A DNA stretch of 64,000 nucleotides from JAGGAG01 sp964638035. GTDB lineage: Bacteria; Gemmatimonadota; Gemmatimonadetes; Gemmatimonadales; GWC2-71-9. The DNA lies in assembly GCA_964638035.1 (NCBI GenBank), contig CAZWXD010000001.1:62001-126000 (forward strand), written 5' to 3'. Below the pieces are notes generated by a model. The model was not told the origin of the DNA. It searched no databases and saw only the letters and a program-made list of their open reading frames with translations. Within the stretch, counting starts at the first letter, position 1. The number at the start of each line of letters is the position of its first letter. This document shows, piece after piece, positions 34,370-43,146 of this stretch. The translations under genes and the position numbers were made by a program.

Positions 34370-36985
34370 CTACTCAGCCCGGAGCACCTCCAGCGGGGCC
34401 CGCCGCACCACGTCGCGGCTGTTGGCGACGCCCACGACGGCCGTGCCAGCGACCAGGCCGGCGGCCAGGGCGGCCAGCGCCCCCGGGAGCCCGAAGGGCG
34501 TCTCGAAGACCCAGCGGGCCAGCGCCCATGCGGCCACCACTGACAGGCCGACCCCGACCAGGGCTGCCAGTGCCCCCAGGGCCAGGTACTCCGCCGCGAC
34601 GATCCGGTAGATCTGGCGCCGCGTGCCGCCCAGGGTGCGAAGCAGCGCGCCCTCGCGGATCCGCTGGTAGCGGTTGGTGGCCACCGCACCCACGAGGACG
34701 ACGGCGCCGGTGAGGAGGCTGAAGAACGCCATGAAGCGGATGGCCAGCGTTACCTGGCCCACGAGCTGCTCGATGGACTGCTGCACGCTGGAGATGTCCA
34801 CCGAGGTCACGTTGCTGAAGCGCTCCACCACGCTGCGCTGCAGGCGCCCGCGCTCCGCGCCGTCGATGACCCGCGTGAGGAGAAGGGCGCTCTGGGGCGC
34901 CTCCTCCAGCACGCCGTCCTCGAACACCACGAAGAAGTTGGGCTCGAAGCGGGCCCAGTCCACCTCACGCAGGCTGCGGATGACGCCGGGAACGTCAATG
35001 CCCTGCACATCCCAGGTAATGGTGTCGCCGATGGTCACGCCGAGCTCGGAGGCGAGACCCACCTCGACCGAGATCGCCGCCGGGGTGCCCGGCGCCCGTC
35101 GTGCCGCTGCCTCGAACCACTTTCCGGCCACCAGCTTCTCCGATCCCACCAGGGTGTCCCGGTAGGTTGAGCGATACTCCCGGCGGACGGCCCACCCGGC
35201 GCGCTGCGGCGCACTGTCCGGCTGGCCTGGCGCCAGGTCGGGCTCCAGGGTGTCGGCGGGTGTCCGGAGCACGGCCTGCCCATTGATGGCCCGGATTCGC
35301 ATGGGGACGATCGGCACCGGGCCCACGCGTGCCAGGTGCCGTGTTGCCAGCATCGAGTCCACCCCCGACACCTGGTCCCTCTGGATGTCGAGCAGCACGA
35401 GGTTGGGCCGCTCGCCGCCGCCCGTCACCCTGAGGTGGCGGAGCAGGTTGTACTGGACCAGGTAGAGGGTCGCGAGCAGGAAGGCGCCGAAGCCCAGTGA
35501 GAGGACCACGGTCACCGTCTGGTTCGCCGGCCGGTAGAGGTTGGCCAGCCCCTGGCGCCACACATAGGGCCAGCGCCGCGGGAACCAGTGCCGCACCGCC
35601 CGCGTCAGTCCGAAGCTCGCCAGCCAGAGGATCGCCAGCACCAGCAGGATGCTCCCGGAGAACCAGCAAGCCAGCACCCAGTCGCGCACCTGGAGGGCTG
35701 CGAGGAGCACCAGGCTCAGCACCACCAGCAAGGCAGCGGGGATGGTGAGGGGATCGCGGCGCACGCCGCCGGGATCCACGTCCCGTCGGAGTGCGGCGAG
35801 CGGCGTCACCCGCCGCACGCGCAGGAGCGGCAGCAGCGCGAACACGCCGCTCACCCAGAGTCCGATGCCCAGCCCGAGCGCCACGGCACTCACCGAGGGA
35901 CGGGCCGTCACCGTCACGGGGAGGAACTCGCGCAGGAGGCCGGGAAGGAGTTGCTGCACCAGGAGCCCGAGGGCAACGCCGACGATGCTGCCCAGGAGCC
36001 CCATGCCCACGGCCTGCAGCAGGTACACGGCGAAGACCTGGCGCGAGGTGGCGCCAAGGCACCTCAGGACTGCAATGGTGTCGAGCTTGCGCCGGATGAA
36101 CACCGAGACCGCGCTCGCCACCCCGAGCCCGCCCAGGAGGAGGGCAATGAGCGCCACCAGGCCCAGGTAGCTCGTGAGGCGCTCGAGCACCTCGGTCAGG
36201 TTGTTCCGATCGTCATCCACCGTACGGATCCGGGCGCGCTCCGCACGGAGGCGCGGCCGCCAGGCCTTCGCGAGCTCATTGGCATCCACGGCGGGCGGCA
36301 ACCTGAAGTACACCGCATGCTCGGCGCGCGCGCCGAACCCGAGGAGGCCGGTGCCTCCCACCGCCTGGTACGGGATGTACACCCGGGCCCCGAAGGCGGC
36401 CCGCACGCCGACGTCGCCCGGCACCTTCGATGCGATGCCGGTGATACGGAAGCGACCGTCGCCCAGGGCCAGCGTGTCGCCAACGTGGGCGTCGAGCTGG
36501 GCCAGGAGCGCCGGCTCCACGATCGCCGCCGGCATGGCGGCGGGCGCCTGCAGTCCCGGCCATGCATCCCGGGGCTCGGCCTGGAAGTCGCCGTACCATG
36601 GGTAGCCGGGTTCGGTGGCCGTCACCTGGACCAGGCGGGTGCCCGATGTCCGGGGCACCCACGCCATGGCCGAAAACTCCACGGTGTGCGCCATGGTGGG
36701 TGCGTGGTCCCCGGGCGACGCCGCCGAATCGGCCAGGCGGGCGATCGTGTCGAGCATCGCCACGACCGCGGGCGTGAATGGCTGCCGGGCCTGCACCGCG
36801 AGGTCGGCGCCCAGGAGCCCGCGCGCCTGGTCGCGCACCGAGTCGCGCAGGTTGTCGGTGAAGGCGTCGATCGCCACGAGGGCCGCCACGCCGATGGCAA
36901 CGGCCGCGGTGAGGACCAGGAGCTTCCGCCACCCCGCCCGGCCCTCACGGAGGGCCATCCGCCACACGAACCCGGCCCCGGTCAC
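34370..36985 (-). CDS. FtsX/MacB-type ABC transporter permease (YbbP-like)
   Basis: An 871-residue inner-membrane permease. An N-terminal anchor (about 22-42), a large periplasmic domain (about 45-250), a triple-helix FtsX domain (about 260-400), two further helices (about 425-470), another helix near 500, a second periplasmic domain, and a final FtsX domain (about 745-870) ending in VVRRAPLEVLRAE. This layout fits the YbbP/lipoprotein-release group. It is coupled to its ATPase gene by ATGA overlap. Likely substrates are lipids or lipoproteins, by family. Confidence 0.85.
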   Translation of the reverse strand: MTGAGFVWRMALREGRAGWRKLLVLTAAVAIGVAALVAIDAFTDNLRDSVRDQARGLLGADLAVQARQPFTPAVVAMLDTIARLADSAASPGDHAPTMAHTVEFSAMAWVPRTSGTRLVQVTATEPGYPWYGDFQAEPRDAWPGLQAPAAMPAAIVEPALLAQLDAHVGDTLALGDGRFRITGIASKVPGDVGVRAAFGARVYIPYQAVGGTGLLGFGARAEHAVYFRLPPAVDANELAKAWRPRLRAERARIRTVDDDRNNLTEVLERLTSYLGLVALIALLLGGLGVASAVSVFIRRKLDTIAVLRCLGATSRQVFAVYLLQAVGMGLLGSIVGVALGLLVQQLLPGLLREFLPVTVTARPSVSAVALGLGIGLWVSGVFALLPLLRVRRVTPLAALRRDVDPGGVRRDPLTIPAALLVVLSLVLLAALQVRDWVLACWFSGSILLVLAILWLASFGLTRAVRHWFPRRWPYVWRQGLANLYRPANQTVTVVLSLGFGAFLLATLYLVQYNLLRHLRVTGGGERPNLVLLDIQRDQVSGVDSMLATRHLARVGPVPIVPMRIRAINGQAVLRTPADTLEPDLAPGQPDSAPQRAGWAVRREYRSTYRDTLVGSEKLVAGKWFEAAARRAPGTPAAISVEVGLASELGVTIGDTITWDVQGIDVPGVIRSLREVDWARFEPNFFVVFEDGVLEEAPQSALLLTRVIDGAERGRLQRSVVERFSNVTSVDISSVQQSIEQLVGQVTLAIRFMAFFSLLTGAVVLVGAVATNRYQRIREGALLRTLGGTRRQIYRIVAAEYLALGALAALVGVGLSVVAAWALARWVFETPFGLPGALAALAAGLVAGTAVVGVANSRDVVRRAPLEVLRAE

Positions 36986-37650
36986 GCGCCGGTGTCCTCC
37001 ACCATCTGCCCGTCGGCCAGGCGGATCACCCGGCGGGCCCGGTTGGCGAGTGCCAGGTCGTGTGTGACCAGCACGATGGTGGTGCCGAGGTCGCGGTTCA
37101 GGTCGAGCATGAGCTCCACGATCCCCTGGCCGGTGTGGCTGTCGAGGTTGCCGGTGGGCTCGTCCGCGAAGAGGATCCGGGGCCGGTTGGAGAAGGCACG
37201 GGCCAGCGCCACGCGCTGCTGCTCACCCCCGGAGAGCTGGGCCGGGTAGTGATGCCCGCGGTCGCCCAGCCCCACGCGGGCGAGCAGCTCGGCCGCGTGC
37301 CCGGCGCCATCGACACCGCGCAGCTCGAGCGGTACCTCGACATTCTCGAGTGCCGTGAGCGTGGGGATCAACTGGAACGACTGGAAGACGAACCCGACCT
37401 TCTCGCCACGCAGCAACGCGCGCGCATCCTCGGTCATGGCGCCCAGGTCCTGGCCATCGAGGATCACCGTGCCGCTGCGCGGTCGGTCGAGCCCTGCGAG
37501 AAGGCCCAGCAGTGTCGTCTTGCCGCTGCCCGAGGGCCCGACGATCGCGAGGAAGCCGCCGTCCTCGAGGGTAAAGCTGATATCCTTCAGGACGGTGAGG
37601 TCGCGCCCGCCGGAGCGATACGCCTGCGTCAGTTGCACTGCCTGGAGCAT
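36982..37650 (-). CDS. ABC transporter ATP-binding protein (LolD/YbbA type)
   Basis: Start MLQAVQLTQ at 37650 gives 222 residues. The nucleotide-binding motifs are complete: Walker A VGPSGSGKTTLLG (38-50), Q-loop FQSFQLIP, signature QLSGGEQQRVALARA, Walker B ILFADEPTGNLD and switch VTHD. It belongs to the MacB/LolD group and powers the YbbP-like permease, which follows with a four-base overlap. Thirty bases separate it from the divergent TesA-like gene, the same arrangement as ybbA-tesA in E. coli. Confidence 0.92.
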   Translation of the reverse strand: MLQAVQLTQAYRSGGRDLTVLKDISFTLEDGGFLAIVGPSGSGKTTLLGLLAGLDRPRSGTVILDGQDLGAMTEDARALLRGEKVGFVFQSFQLIPTLTALENVEVPLELRGVDGAGHAAELLARVGLGDRGHHYPAQLSGGEQQRVALARAFSNRPRILFADEPTGNLDSHTGQGIVELMLDLNRDLGTTIVLVTHDLALANRARRVIRLADGQMVEDTGA

Positions 37651-37680
37651 GAACCTTCCAGCCTGGAGTCGAGGGGCCGA

Positions 37681-38364
37681 ATGATAACGAGGTTGGCACT
37701 GGCATCGGCGCTGCTCGCCGGGTGCACCAGGGAGAGGGCGGCGCCCACCCCGACGACCACGGGCGAGCCGTCGGCCGACGCGCCAGCAGCGGCCGCCACT
37801 GTTCCCACCATCCTGTTCATCGGGACCAGCCTCACCGCGGGCCTGGGCGTCGAGCCCGGCGAGGCCTACCCCGCGGTCATCCAGCGCAAGGTCGACAGCG
37901 CCGGCCTGGCCTGGCATGTTGTCAATGCCGGCGTGAGCGGCGAGACCTCGGCCGGTGCGCTCCGGCGCATCGACTGGGTCCTGCGCCAGCCGGCCGCCAT
38001 CGTGGTGCTGGAGACAGGGGCCAACGATGGCCTGCGGGGGCAGGATCCCGATTCCATCCGCCAGAACATCCAGGCCATCATCGACCGCGTGCGATCACGA
38101 GACTCCACCACGCAGGTGGTGCTGGTGGGGATGAACGCGATGCCCAACCTGGGACGCGGGTATGTGCGTGGCTTCGAGGCGATCTACCCGGCGCTCGCGC
38201 GGGAGAACCACCTGGTGCTCATCCCCTCCCTGCTCGCCGGGGTCGGGGGGGTGGACTCGCTCAACCAGCCTGATGGTGTCCACCCGACGCCGCGGGGCCA
38301 CATGATCATGGCCAACACGGTGTGGCAGGCGCTCCTCCCGCTGTTGGCGAAGGCCACGCCGTGA
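37681..38364 (+). CDS. SGNH-hydrolase lipoprotein (TesA-like esterase/arylesterase)
   Basis: A 227-residue lipoprotein (lipobox LLAGC, about 11-15) with the SGNH blocks: FIGTSLTAGLGV (block I, Ser nucleophile, Thr in place of the usual Asp), NAGVSGETSAG (block II), ETGANDGLRG (block III) and DGVHPTPRGH (block V with Asp and His). It hydrolyses ester or thioester bonds, probably of lysophospholipids or aryl esters, outside the cytoplasm. Divergent from ybbA-like with a shared 30-base control region. Confidence 0.85.
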   Translation: MITRLALASALLAGCTRERAAPTPTTTGEPSADAPAAAATVPTILFIGTSLTAGLGVEPGEAYPAVIQRKVDSAGLAWHVVNAGVSGETSAGALRRIDWVLRQPAAIVVLETGANDGLRGQDPDSIRQNIQAIIDRVRSRDSTTQVVLVGMNAMPNLGRGYVRGFEAIYPALARENHLVLIPSLLAGVGGVDSLNQPDGVHPTPRGHMIMANTVWQALLPLLAKATP

Positions 38365-39479
38365 GGAACCTGCTCGCGGGAGCCTCCGCACTGGCCCTGG
38401 CCGCCTGCGGAGACGCGGCACCAGCCGCCGGGTGGCGCATCGACACCAATCCGCTGGTGGCGATCGGGGGCGTGGCCGGCGACTCGATGCGGGACCTCTC
38501 CAGGGTGGCGGGCGCGGCCCGGCTCGGCGATGGGTCGCTGGTCATCGCGAATGGCGGCACCGATGAACTCCGCTGGTTCGATGCGTCAGGCCAACCCGTT
38601 GCGCGCACGGCGCAGGGCGACAGCCTGCCCGGGATGACGGCGCTCTACCACAGGGGCGACACTGTCTTCGTGTGGGATGCCCGCTCCCGCCGCCTCTCCA
38701 GCTGGGGCCCGCATGGCGCCTACCACGGCACGCGCGAGGTGCAGCTTCCGGGGCCGCCGCGTTCCGTGGGCCTGCGCGGGTTGCTCGATAGCGGCGCCCT
38801 CCTGGTCGAGTCGGCGGCCCCGTTGCACGTGCCCGACTCGGGTCGCGTCATCCGGAGCCCCAGTGCCCTCTTCCGGCTTCCAGCGGCGGGACCCGCCGAG
38901 AGCATCGGCACCATGATGGGGGATGAGTTCTTCGTGATGCGTGAGGGTGGCCGCGCCTCGCTCCTCCGCCTCCCCTTCGGTGCCGTGGTGCAGGTGGTTG
39001 CCGGGCCCTCGGGCTACCTGGTGAGTGATGATGTCGCGGGGGGGATCGCGCTGCACGCTCCTGGTGGGGCACTCACTGGCACCGCCAGCACGCCACCGCG
39101 GCTCCCGGTGTGGCCGGCCGACCGCGAGCGGCTGCAGCGCCTCATGCTGGGCTCGGCGCGCAGTGGCCGGGAGATAGAGGCCATCAACCGGGTATGGGCC
39201 ATGATGCCAATCCCGGATTCCTTCCCTTCGGTCACTGGCCTGGTGGGCGATCCCGGTGCACTCGCATGGGTTCGCCAGGCATCCCACCTTGGCGACAGCC
39301 TGGCCACCTGGCACGTGCTGGGTACAGGCGGACGGGAACTGGGGGTGGTCCAGCTGCCGGCGCGGGCCACACCCCTCGAGATCGGCGGGGACTACGTCCT
39401 CCTGCTGGTTCCCGATGCCGATGCCATCGAACGGGTGCAATTGCACCGGCTCCACCGCGGCGGCATGACCGAACGGTGA
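38361..39479 (+). CDS. Lipoprotein, probable beta-propeller
   Basis: The GTG start overlaps the TesA-like stop (GTGA), giving 372 residues with lipobox ALAACG near residue 17. The remainder has repeating GxxxV/WxxDxxG strands (GGTDELRWFDASGQP, GDTVFVWDARSRRLSSWGP), typical of six-bladed propellers that bind ligands or cell-wall sugars. No catalytic motif is evident and the family is unknown. Coupling implies it works with the esterase. Confidence 0.6.
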   Translation: MRNLLAGASALALAACGDAAPAAGWRIDTNPLVAIGGVAGDSMRDLSRVAGAARLGDGSLVIANGGTDELRWFDASGQPVARTAQGDSLPGMTALYHRGDTVFVWDARSRRLSSWGPHGAYHGTREVQLPGPPRSVGLRGLLDSGALLVESAAPLHVPDSGRVIRSPSALFRLPAAGPAESIGTMMGDEFFVMREGGRASLLRLPFGAVVQVVAGPSGYLVSDDVAGGIALHAPGGALTGTASTPPRLPVWPADRERLQRLMLGSARSGREIEAINRVWAMMPIPDSFPSVTGLVGDPGALAWVRQASHLGDSLATWHVLGTGGRELGVVQLPARATPLEIGGDYVLLLVPDADAIERVQLHRLHRGGMTER

Positions 39480-39482
39480 CAT

Positions 39483-39510
39483 CGGGCCGGAGGATGCCGC
39501 CTCCGGCCCG
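39483..39510. terminator. Hairpin between convergent genes
   Basis: Perfect 11-bp stem (CGGGCCGGAGG / CCTCCGGCCCG) with a six-base loop, three bases past one gene and 18 before the end of the next. It could end transcription on both strands. There is no T-run. Confidence 0.55.
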
Positions 39511-39527
39511 ACGGGACAAGCGGCAGG

Positions 39528-40028
39528 CTAGCGCGAGGCGAGCGCCACGAGGCTCCGCAGCTCGGCATCGACGTCGGCCTGGGTCACCTTCACCGGCACC
39601 GTCCAGCGGCCGTTCTCGACGGTCTTCGACGGAACCCGGACGTTGCGCACCGCGCCATCACTCACGCTCACCAGGGCGGTGACGGCGCCGTCGCCGGGCA
39701 TCCCGGTGATGACGAGGACCCACTCGCCGCGCTGCGGCCAGCCCTGCCGCAGCGCCCAGGCGCCTTCCTGCGACGTGCGCTCGAGTGTCAGCGGGATGCT
39801 CGTGCGCTTTCCATCCACGATGCCCTCGGCGCGCGCCACGACCGGGAAGGCCACGGAACGGTCATGATGGTAGGTGCGCACCACCAGGAACGCCCCCCTG
39901 GTGCTGGCATCGAGCGGGTTGGCCGGCAGTTCGATCGAGAGCCAGGGCGGGCCGGCGAAGGCAGGGGTCGTGGCGGCGGCGCTGAGTGCGAGGGCGGTGG
40001 CCATGGTGGCCAGGATGCGACGTGACAT
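39528..40028 (-). CDS. Unknown secreted protein
   Basis: A 166-residue protein with a clear signal peptide (cut after PAFAG, about residue 25). The mature part is all-beta in pattern: PPWLSIELPANPLD, FLVVRTYHHDRS, EWVLVITGMPGDG. No known motif. It is the last gene of the sigma/anti-sigma/DUF4097 run, 25 bases after DUF4097, so it is probably part of an envelope-stress regulon. Confidence 0.55.
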   Translation of the reverse strand: MSRRILATMATALALSAAATTPAFAGPPWLSIELPANPLDASTRGAFLVVRTYHHDRSVAFPVVARAEGIVDGKRTSIPLTLERTSQEGAWALRQGWPQRGEWVLVITGMPGDGAVTALVSVSDGAVRNVRVPSKTVENGRWTVPVKVTQADVDAELRSLVALASR

Positions 40029-40053
40029 GGGTTTCTCCGGTTCGAGTGGGTGA

Positions 40054-40968
40054 TCAGCGACTCGAACCTGAGATGCCGGCCGCCGCGCCCGGGTTTACCT
40101 CGACCTCCGGCTGCTTGACCAGGGTGATGCGCCCCTTGAAGGTGCGCGCAATCACCGACGCGCCGCCGTCACCGATGGACGCGCGGACCAGCGAGCCGGG
40201 ATCGGCCGGGCGGGGCAGGGGCCACTCGCTGGCCACATGGCCCGCCGGCGCCGCCAACTCGAGGTCGGCACCCAGCACGACCGGCAGGCGAAGCTCGATG
40301 TCTCCCGTCATGGTCTGGACCTCGAGGCCGCCGCCCCGGGCGATCGATCCCTTCCACGACACGTTCCCCGCCGACGTCTCGATCCTCGCGTCCGTGACGC
40401 GGGCGCCGCCCACGTGGATCGCGCCGCTCACGCTCGAGGCCACCAGGTTGCCCGTGACCCCCCGCAGCGTGATCATCCCGCTCGCCGTGCGCACGTTCGT
40501 CGAGGTGACCGGGCCAACCACCTCGATGTTGCCGTCGAGCGTCTCGGCGGTGAGCCGGCGCGGGGCGCCCTCGAGGTGCAGGCGACCCCGTGATGAGGTG
40601 AACGTGAGCTCGCCCAGGAGCCCGGTCGCATCCACGCTCACGGCCACGCCGCGCACACTCACGCGTGCCCGGCGCGGGACCCGTACCTCGAGGACGGCGC
40701 TGCCGGTCGTTGCGGCGGAGTCCACCGGGCCCTCGAACGCGACCTTGGCGCTGCCATCCCGGCCACCGAGGTAGAGGTTCATCCCCGGCGGGAGGGTGCC
40801 GCTGGCGACGATGCTGTCGCGATCCCAGCCGACAAGGCTCACCGTGCCGACCACGTCGATGATGCGCACGGCCACGTCCGGCGATGCCGCCATGCGGCGC
40901 GTCGCAACCTGGGCCTGGAGCGGCATGGCGGCCGCCGCGAACGCGAGTGCTGGTGCGAGGTGCCTCAT
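40054..40968 (-). CDS. Secreted DUF4097/head-GIN-like beta-helix protein
   Basis: The ATG at 40968 gives 304 residues and a signal peptide (MRHLAPALAFAAAAMPLQAQ). The rest is a repeating beta pattern with Gly/Asn/Val turns (LTAETLDGNIEVVGP, TNVRTASGMITLRGVTGN, SSVSGAIHVGGARV, ETSAGNVSWKGS), the DUF4097 parallel beta-helix of unknown function. Such proteins are often encoded beside anti-sigma factors and are thought to be envelope-associated. Upstream open frame is not used because it lacks a signal peptide. Confidence 0.75.
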   Translation of the reverse strand: MRHLAPALAFAAAAMPLQAQVATRRMAASPDVAVRIIDVVGTVSLVGWDRDSIVASGTLPPGMNLYLGGRDGSAKVAFEGPVDSAATTGSAVLEVRVPRRARVSVRGVAVSVDATGLLGELTFTSSRGRLHLEGAPRRLTAETLDGNIEVVGPVTSTNVRTASGMITLRGVTGNLVASSVSGAIHVGGARVTDARIETSAGNVSWKGSIARGGGLEVQTMTGDIELRLPVVLGADLELAAPAGHVASEWPLPRPADPGSLVRASIGDGGASVIARTFKGRITLVKQPEVEVNPGAAAGISGSSR

Positions 40969-40975
40969 GCGGGCC

Positions 40976-41494
40976 TCATGAGCGGGGCAGGCGGGAGGCC
41001 TGCCGGAGGAAGTCGAGACGCTGTCGCTCTGCACCACCCAGGAGCTGCTGCAGCATCGTGTTGGCGGAGTCGGCCGCCAGCGCGGCACGGCATTCGGCGA
41101 TCACCGAGTCGATGACCGCGAGGTTCCGTTGCAGGATCGCCCGTGTCTCGGGGGACACGCCGGCCAGCGGGCCGGTGCTGTCGCCCAGCGCGTGCGCCAT
41201 GTCGCCTGCGGCCCGGGCATACAGCGCGACGGCATCGGTGCCAGCGTCCACCGCGACGGCAGGCGCGACGGGTGCGTTGCGGCGGACAAGGCCCCAGGTA
41301 ACCAGCGAGGAGAGCGCCACCAGGAGGAGCGCCGCGGCCACCTGCCAACCGCGCCAGGCGAGCGGCCGGCGCGGAGGCGCGATCCGCGACCGGATGCCGG
41401 GCCACAGGTCGTCGGGGGGCTCAATGCTTCGCGGGAGGCCGGCCGTGAGCCTGTCCAGGCGCTCCTCCCCGGGGTCATTGGGCGATTCGGTCAT
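40976..41494 (-). CDS. Probable transmembrane anti-sigma factor
   Basis: A 172-residue protein beginning MTESPNDPGEERLDRL, with one transmembrane helix (about 50-68, WQVAAALLLVALSSLVTWGLV). The N-terminal 45 residues contain IEPPDDLWPGIRSRI, a common anti-sigma segment, on the cytoplasmic side. The C-terminal part is an Ala-rich coiled coil outside. No zinc (ZAS) motif is seen. It starts inside the sigma gene's stop (ATGA), fitting a sigma/anti-sigma pair. Confidence 0.75.
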   Translation of the reverse strand: MTESPNDPGEERLDRLTAGLPRSIEPPDDLWPGIRSRIAPPRRPLAWRGWQVAAALLLVALSSLVTWGLVRRNAPVAPAVAVDAGTDAVALYARAAGDMAHALGDSTGPLAGVSPETRAILQRNLAVIDSVIAECRAALAADSANTMLQQLLGGAERQRLDFLRQASRLPRS

Positions 41495-42021
41495 GATTCG
41501 AGTGCCTTCCTCAGCAGCCGGCGCGCCCGGAAGAGCTGCGCCTTGGATGTGCCCGGGGCGATGCCGGTCATGGTCGCGATCTCCCCGTGCTGGTACCCCT
41601 CGACGTCGTGGAGGACAAAGACCGTGCGTGCGCCTGGTGGCAACGCGGCAATGGCGGACTCCAGGTCCATGGACGTGGCCGGGTCGGGGCTGTGCCGCAC
41701 CACCTCGACCTGTTCCGGCTCCTCCACCAGGGTCACGCGACGATCCCGTCGCCATGCGGCCCGGCGGTCGCCCAGCACCACGTTCACCGCGAGCCGGTGG
41801 AGCCAGGTGGCAAACGCGCTCTCGTGCCGAAAGCTCCCCAGTTGGCGCCATGCCTGCACAAACACGTCCTGCACCAGGTCGCTGGCCCGCACGGAGTCCC
41901 CTTCCAGGCGAAGGCAGAGTGCATATACCCTACCGGCGTGGGCCCGGTAGAGCTCTCCAAAGGCATCGGGATCTCCCGCCTGGGCTCGGCGGACGGCAAG
42001 GCCATGGGCGTCCTGGTCCAC
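41491..42021 (-). CDS. ECF sigma factor
   Basis: A 176-residue RpoE-like sigma with region 2 (about 20-85, DPDAFGELYRAHAGRVYALC ... ASDLVQDVFVQAWRQLGSF) and region 4 (about 120-172, LPPGARTVFVLHDVEGYQHGEIATMTGIAPGTSKAQL). Regions 1 and 3 are absent. GTG start after GAGGAG. It likely directs transcription of its own operon and responds to a signal through the membrane anti-sigma factor. Confidence 0.92.
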   Translation of the reverse strand: MDQDAHGLAVRRAQAGDPDAFGELYRAHAGRVYALCLRLEGDSVRASDLVQDVFVQAWRQLGSFRHESAFATWLHRLAVNVVLGDRRAAWRRDRRVTLVEEPEQVEVVRHSPDPATSMDLESAIAALPPGARTVFVLHDVEGYQHGEIATMTGIAPGTSKAQLFRARRLLRKALES

Positions 42022-42099
42022 ATCTCCTCGCGTTCACCGGTCGGGGCAGTCACCGGACATTGGATGCCGCCCGGGGCGCCCGGGTTTACCATTAGGGCC

Positions 42100-43146
42100 A
42101 TGCCAGGGCTCTCAACGCGGCAGCAACGGGCCGGCCTCCTCATCCTCGTGCTGGGGGCCGGCCTCGCCTATACCCTCTGGCCGTACTTCAGCGGCCTGCT
42201 GGGCGCCCCAGTGCTCATGGTCATCTTCGGGGGCCTGCACCGACGCCTGGCCCGGCACATCGGCGCGCCGCTGGCTGCCCTGGTGGTCATCGGCCTCTCA
42301 TTCTTCCTGATCCTGCTGCCCATTGTCGGCGCCGTGACCCTGCTGGCGAACGAGGCTGGAGGGTGGGCCCGTTCACTCGTGGACAGCGACCTGCTCAACC
42401 GGCTCCGCGGGGTCGAGTTCATGGGCGTGCAGGTGGGCGACGAGGTCAAGAAGTTCAGCTCCAGCCTGCTTTCGTTCCTTGGTGGCAGCGCCCTCGGCAT
42501 CGTGGGGACCGGGGCGCGGATGCTGATCCAGTTTACCATCACCTTCTTCGGGCTCTACTACCTGCTGGTCGAGCCCGACCGGGCCAAGGCCCTGCTCGAG
42601 TCGTTCATCCCGTTCTCGGCGGAGAACCGGACCCTCCTGCTGGAGCGCTTCCGCAACGTCACCGTTTCCATGCTGGTGGGGACGTTTTCCGTGGCGATCG
42701 GCCAGGGCACGATCATCGGGCTCACCTTCTGGGCGCTGGGCCTGCCCAGCCCCACCTTCTGGGGCGTGGTCACGATCATCCTGTCCATCCTGCCGCTCGT
42801 GGGAGCGGGCATCGTCTGGCTGCCCGGCGCGGCCTTCCTGATGACGCAAGGCCGCCCCGGTGCGGCCGTCGTCCTGGCGCTGGTGGGCCTGGTCATCGTG
42901 GGGAACGTGGACACGGTGATCCGGCCGTTCGTGTTCAACCGTTACGCCAAGCTGCACCCCTTCATCACCATCATCGGCGCCTTTGCGTTCGTCCCCTCCA
43001 TGGGCCTCCTCGGCCTGCTCGTGGGCCCGCTCGCCATCTCCTACTTCTTCGAGCTGGTGCGGATGTATCGCGCGGAGTACCTGGACGCGGAAGCCAGCGC
43101 GGCCTCAGCGCTGGACGCGGTGGTCCCGCCGGCCGCGGCGCCATAG
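42100..43146 (+). CDS. AI-2E family transporter
   Basis: Start MPGLSTRQ at 42100 gives 348 residues. Eight or so helices: two N-terminal pairs, a soluble stretch with amphipathic helices (about 85-120), then the family-typical IGQGTIIGLTFWALGLPSPTFWG and LPLVGAGIVWLPGAAFL, PFVFNRYAKLHPFITIIGAFAF. This family includes the AI-2 exporter TqsA and Na+/H+ antiporters; substrate unknown here. The final 42 bases overlap the convergent permease gene. Confidence 0.88.
   Translation: MPGLSTRQQRAGLLILVLGAGLAYTLWPYFSGLLGAPVLMVIFGGLHRRLARHIGAPLAALVVIGLSFFLILLPIVGAVTLLANEAGGWARSLVDSDLLNRLRGVEFMGVQVGDEVKKFSSSLLSFLGGSALGIVGTGARMLIQFTITFFGLYYLLVEPDRAKALLESFIPFSAENRTLLLERFRNVTVSMLVGTFSVAIGQGTIIGLTFWALGLPSPTFWGVVTIILSILPLVGAGIVWLPGAAFLMTQGRPGAAVVLALVGLVIVGNVDTVIRPFVFNRYAKLHPFITIIGAFAFVPSMGLLGLLVGPLAISYFFELVRMYRAEYLDAEASAASALDAVVPPAAAP

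Noticed and set aside
39483..39510. Attachment site or mobile-element end
   Set aside because: It is an isolated hairpin between convergent genes, without an integrase, flanking direct repeats or a composition change.
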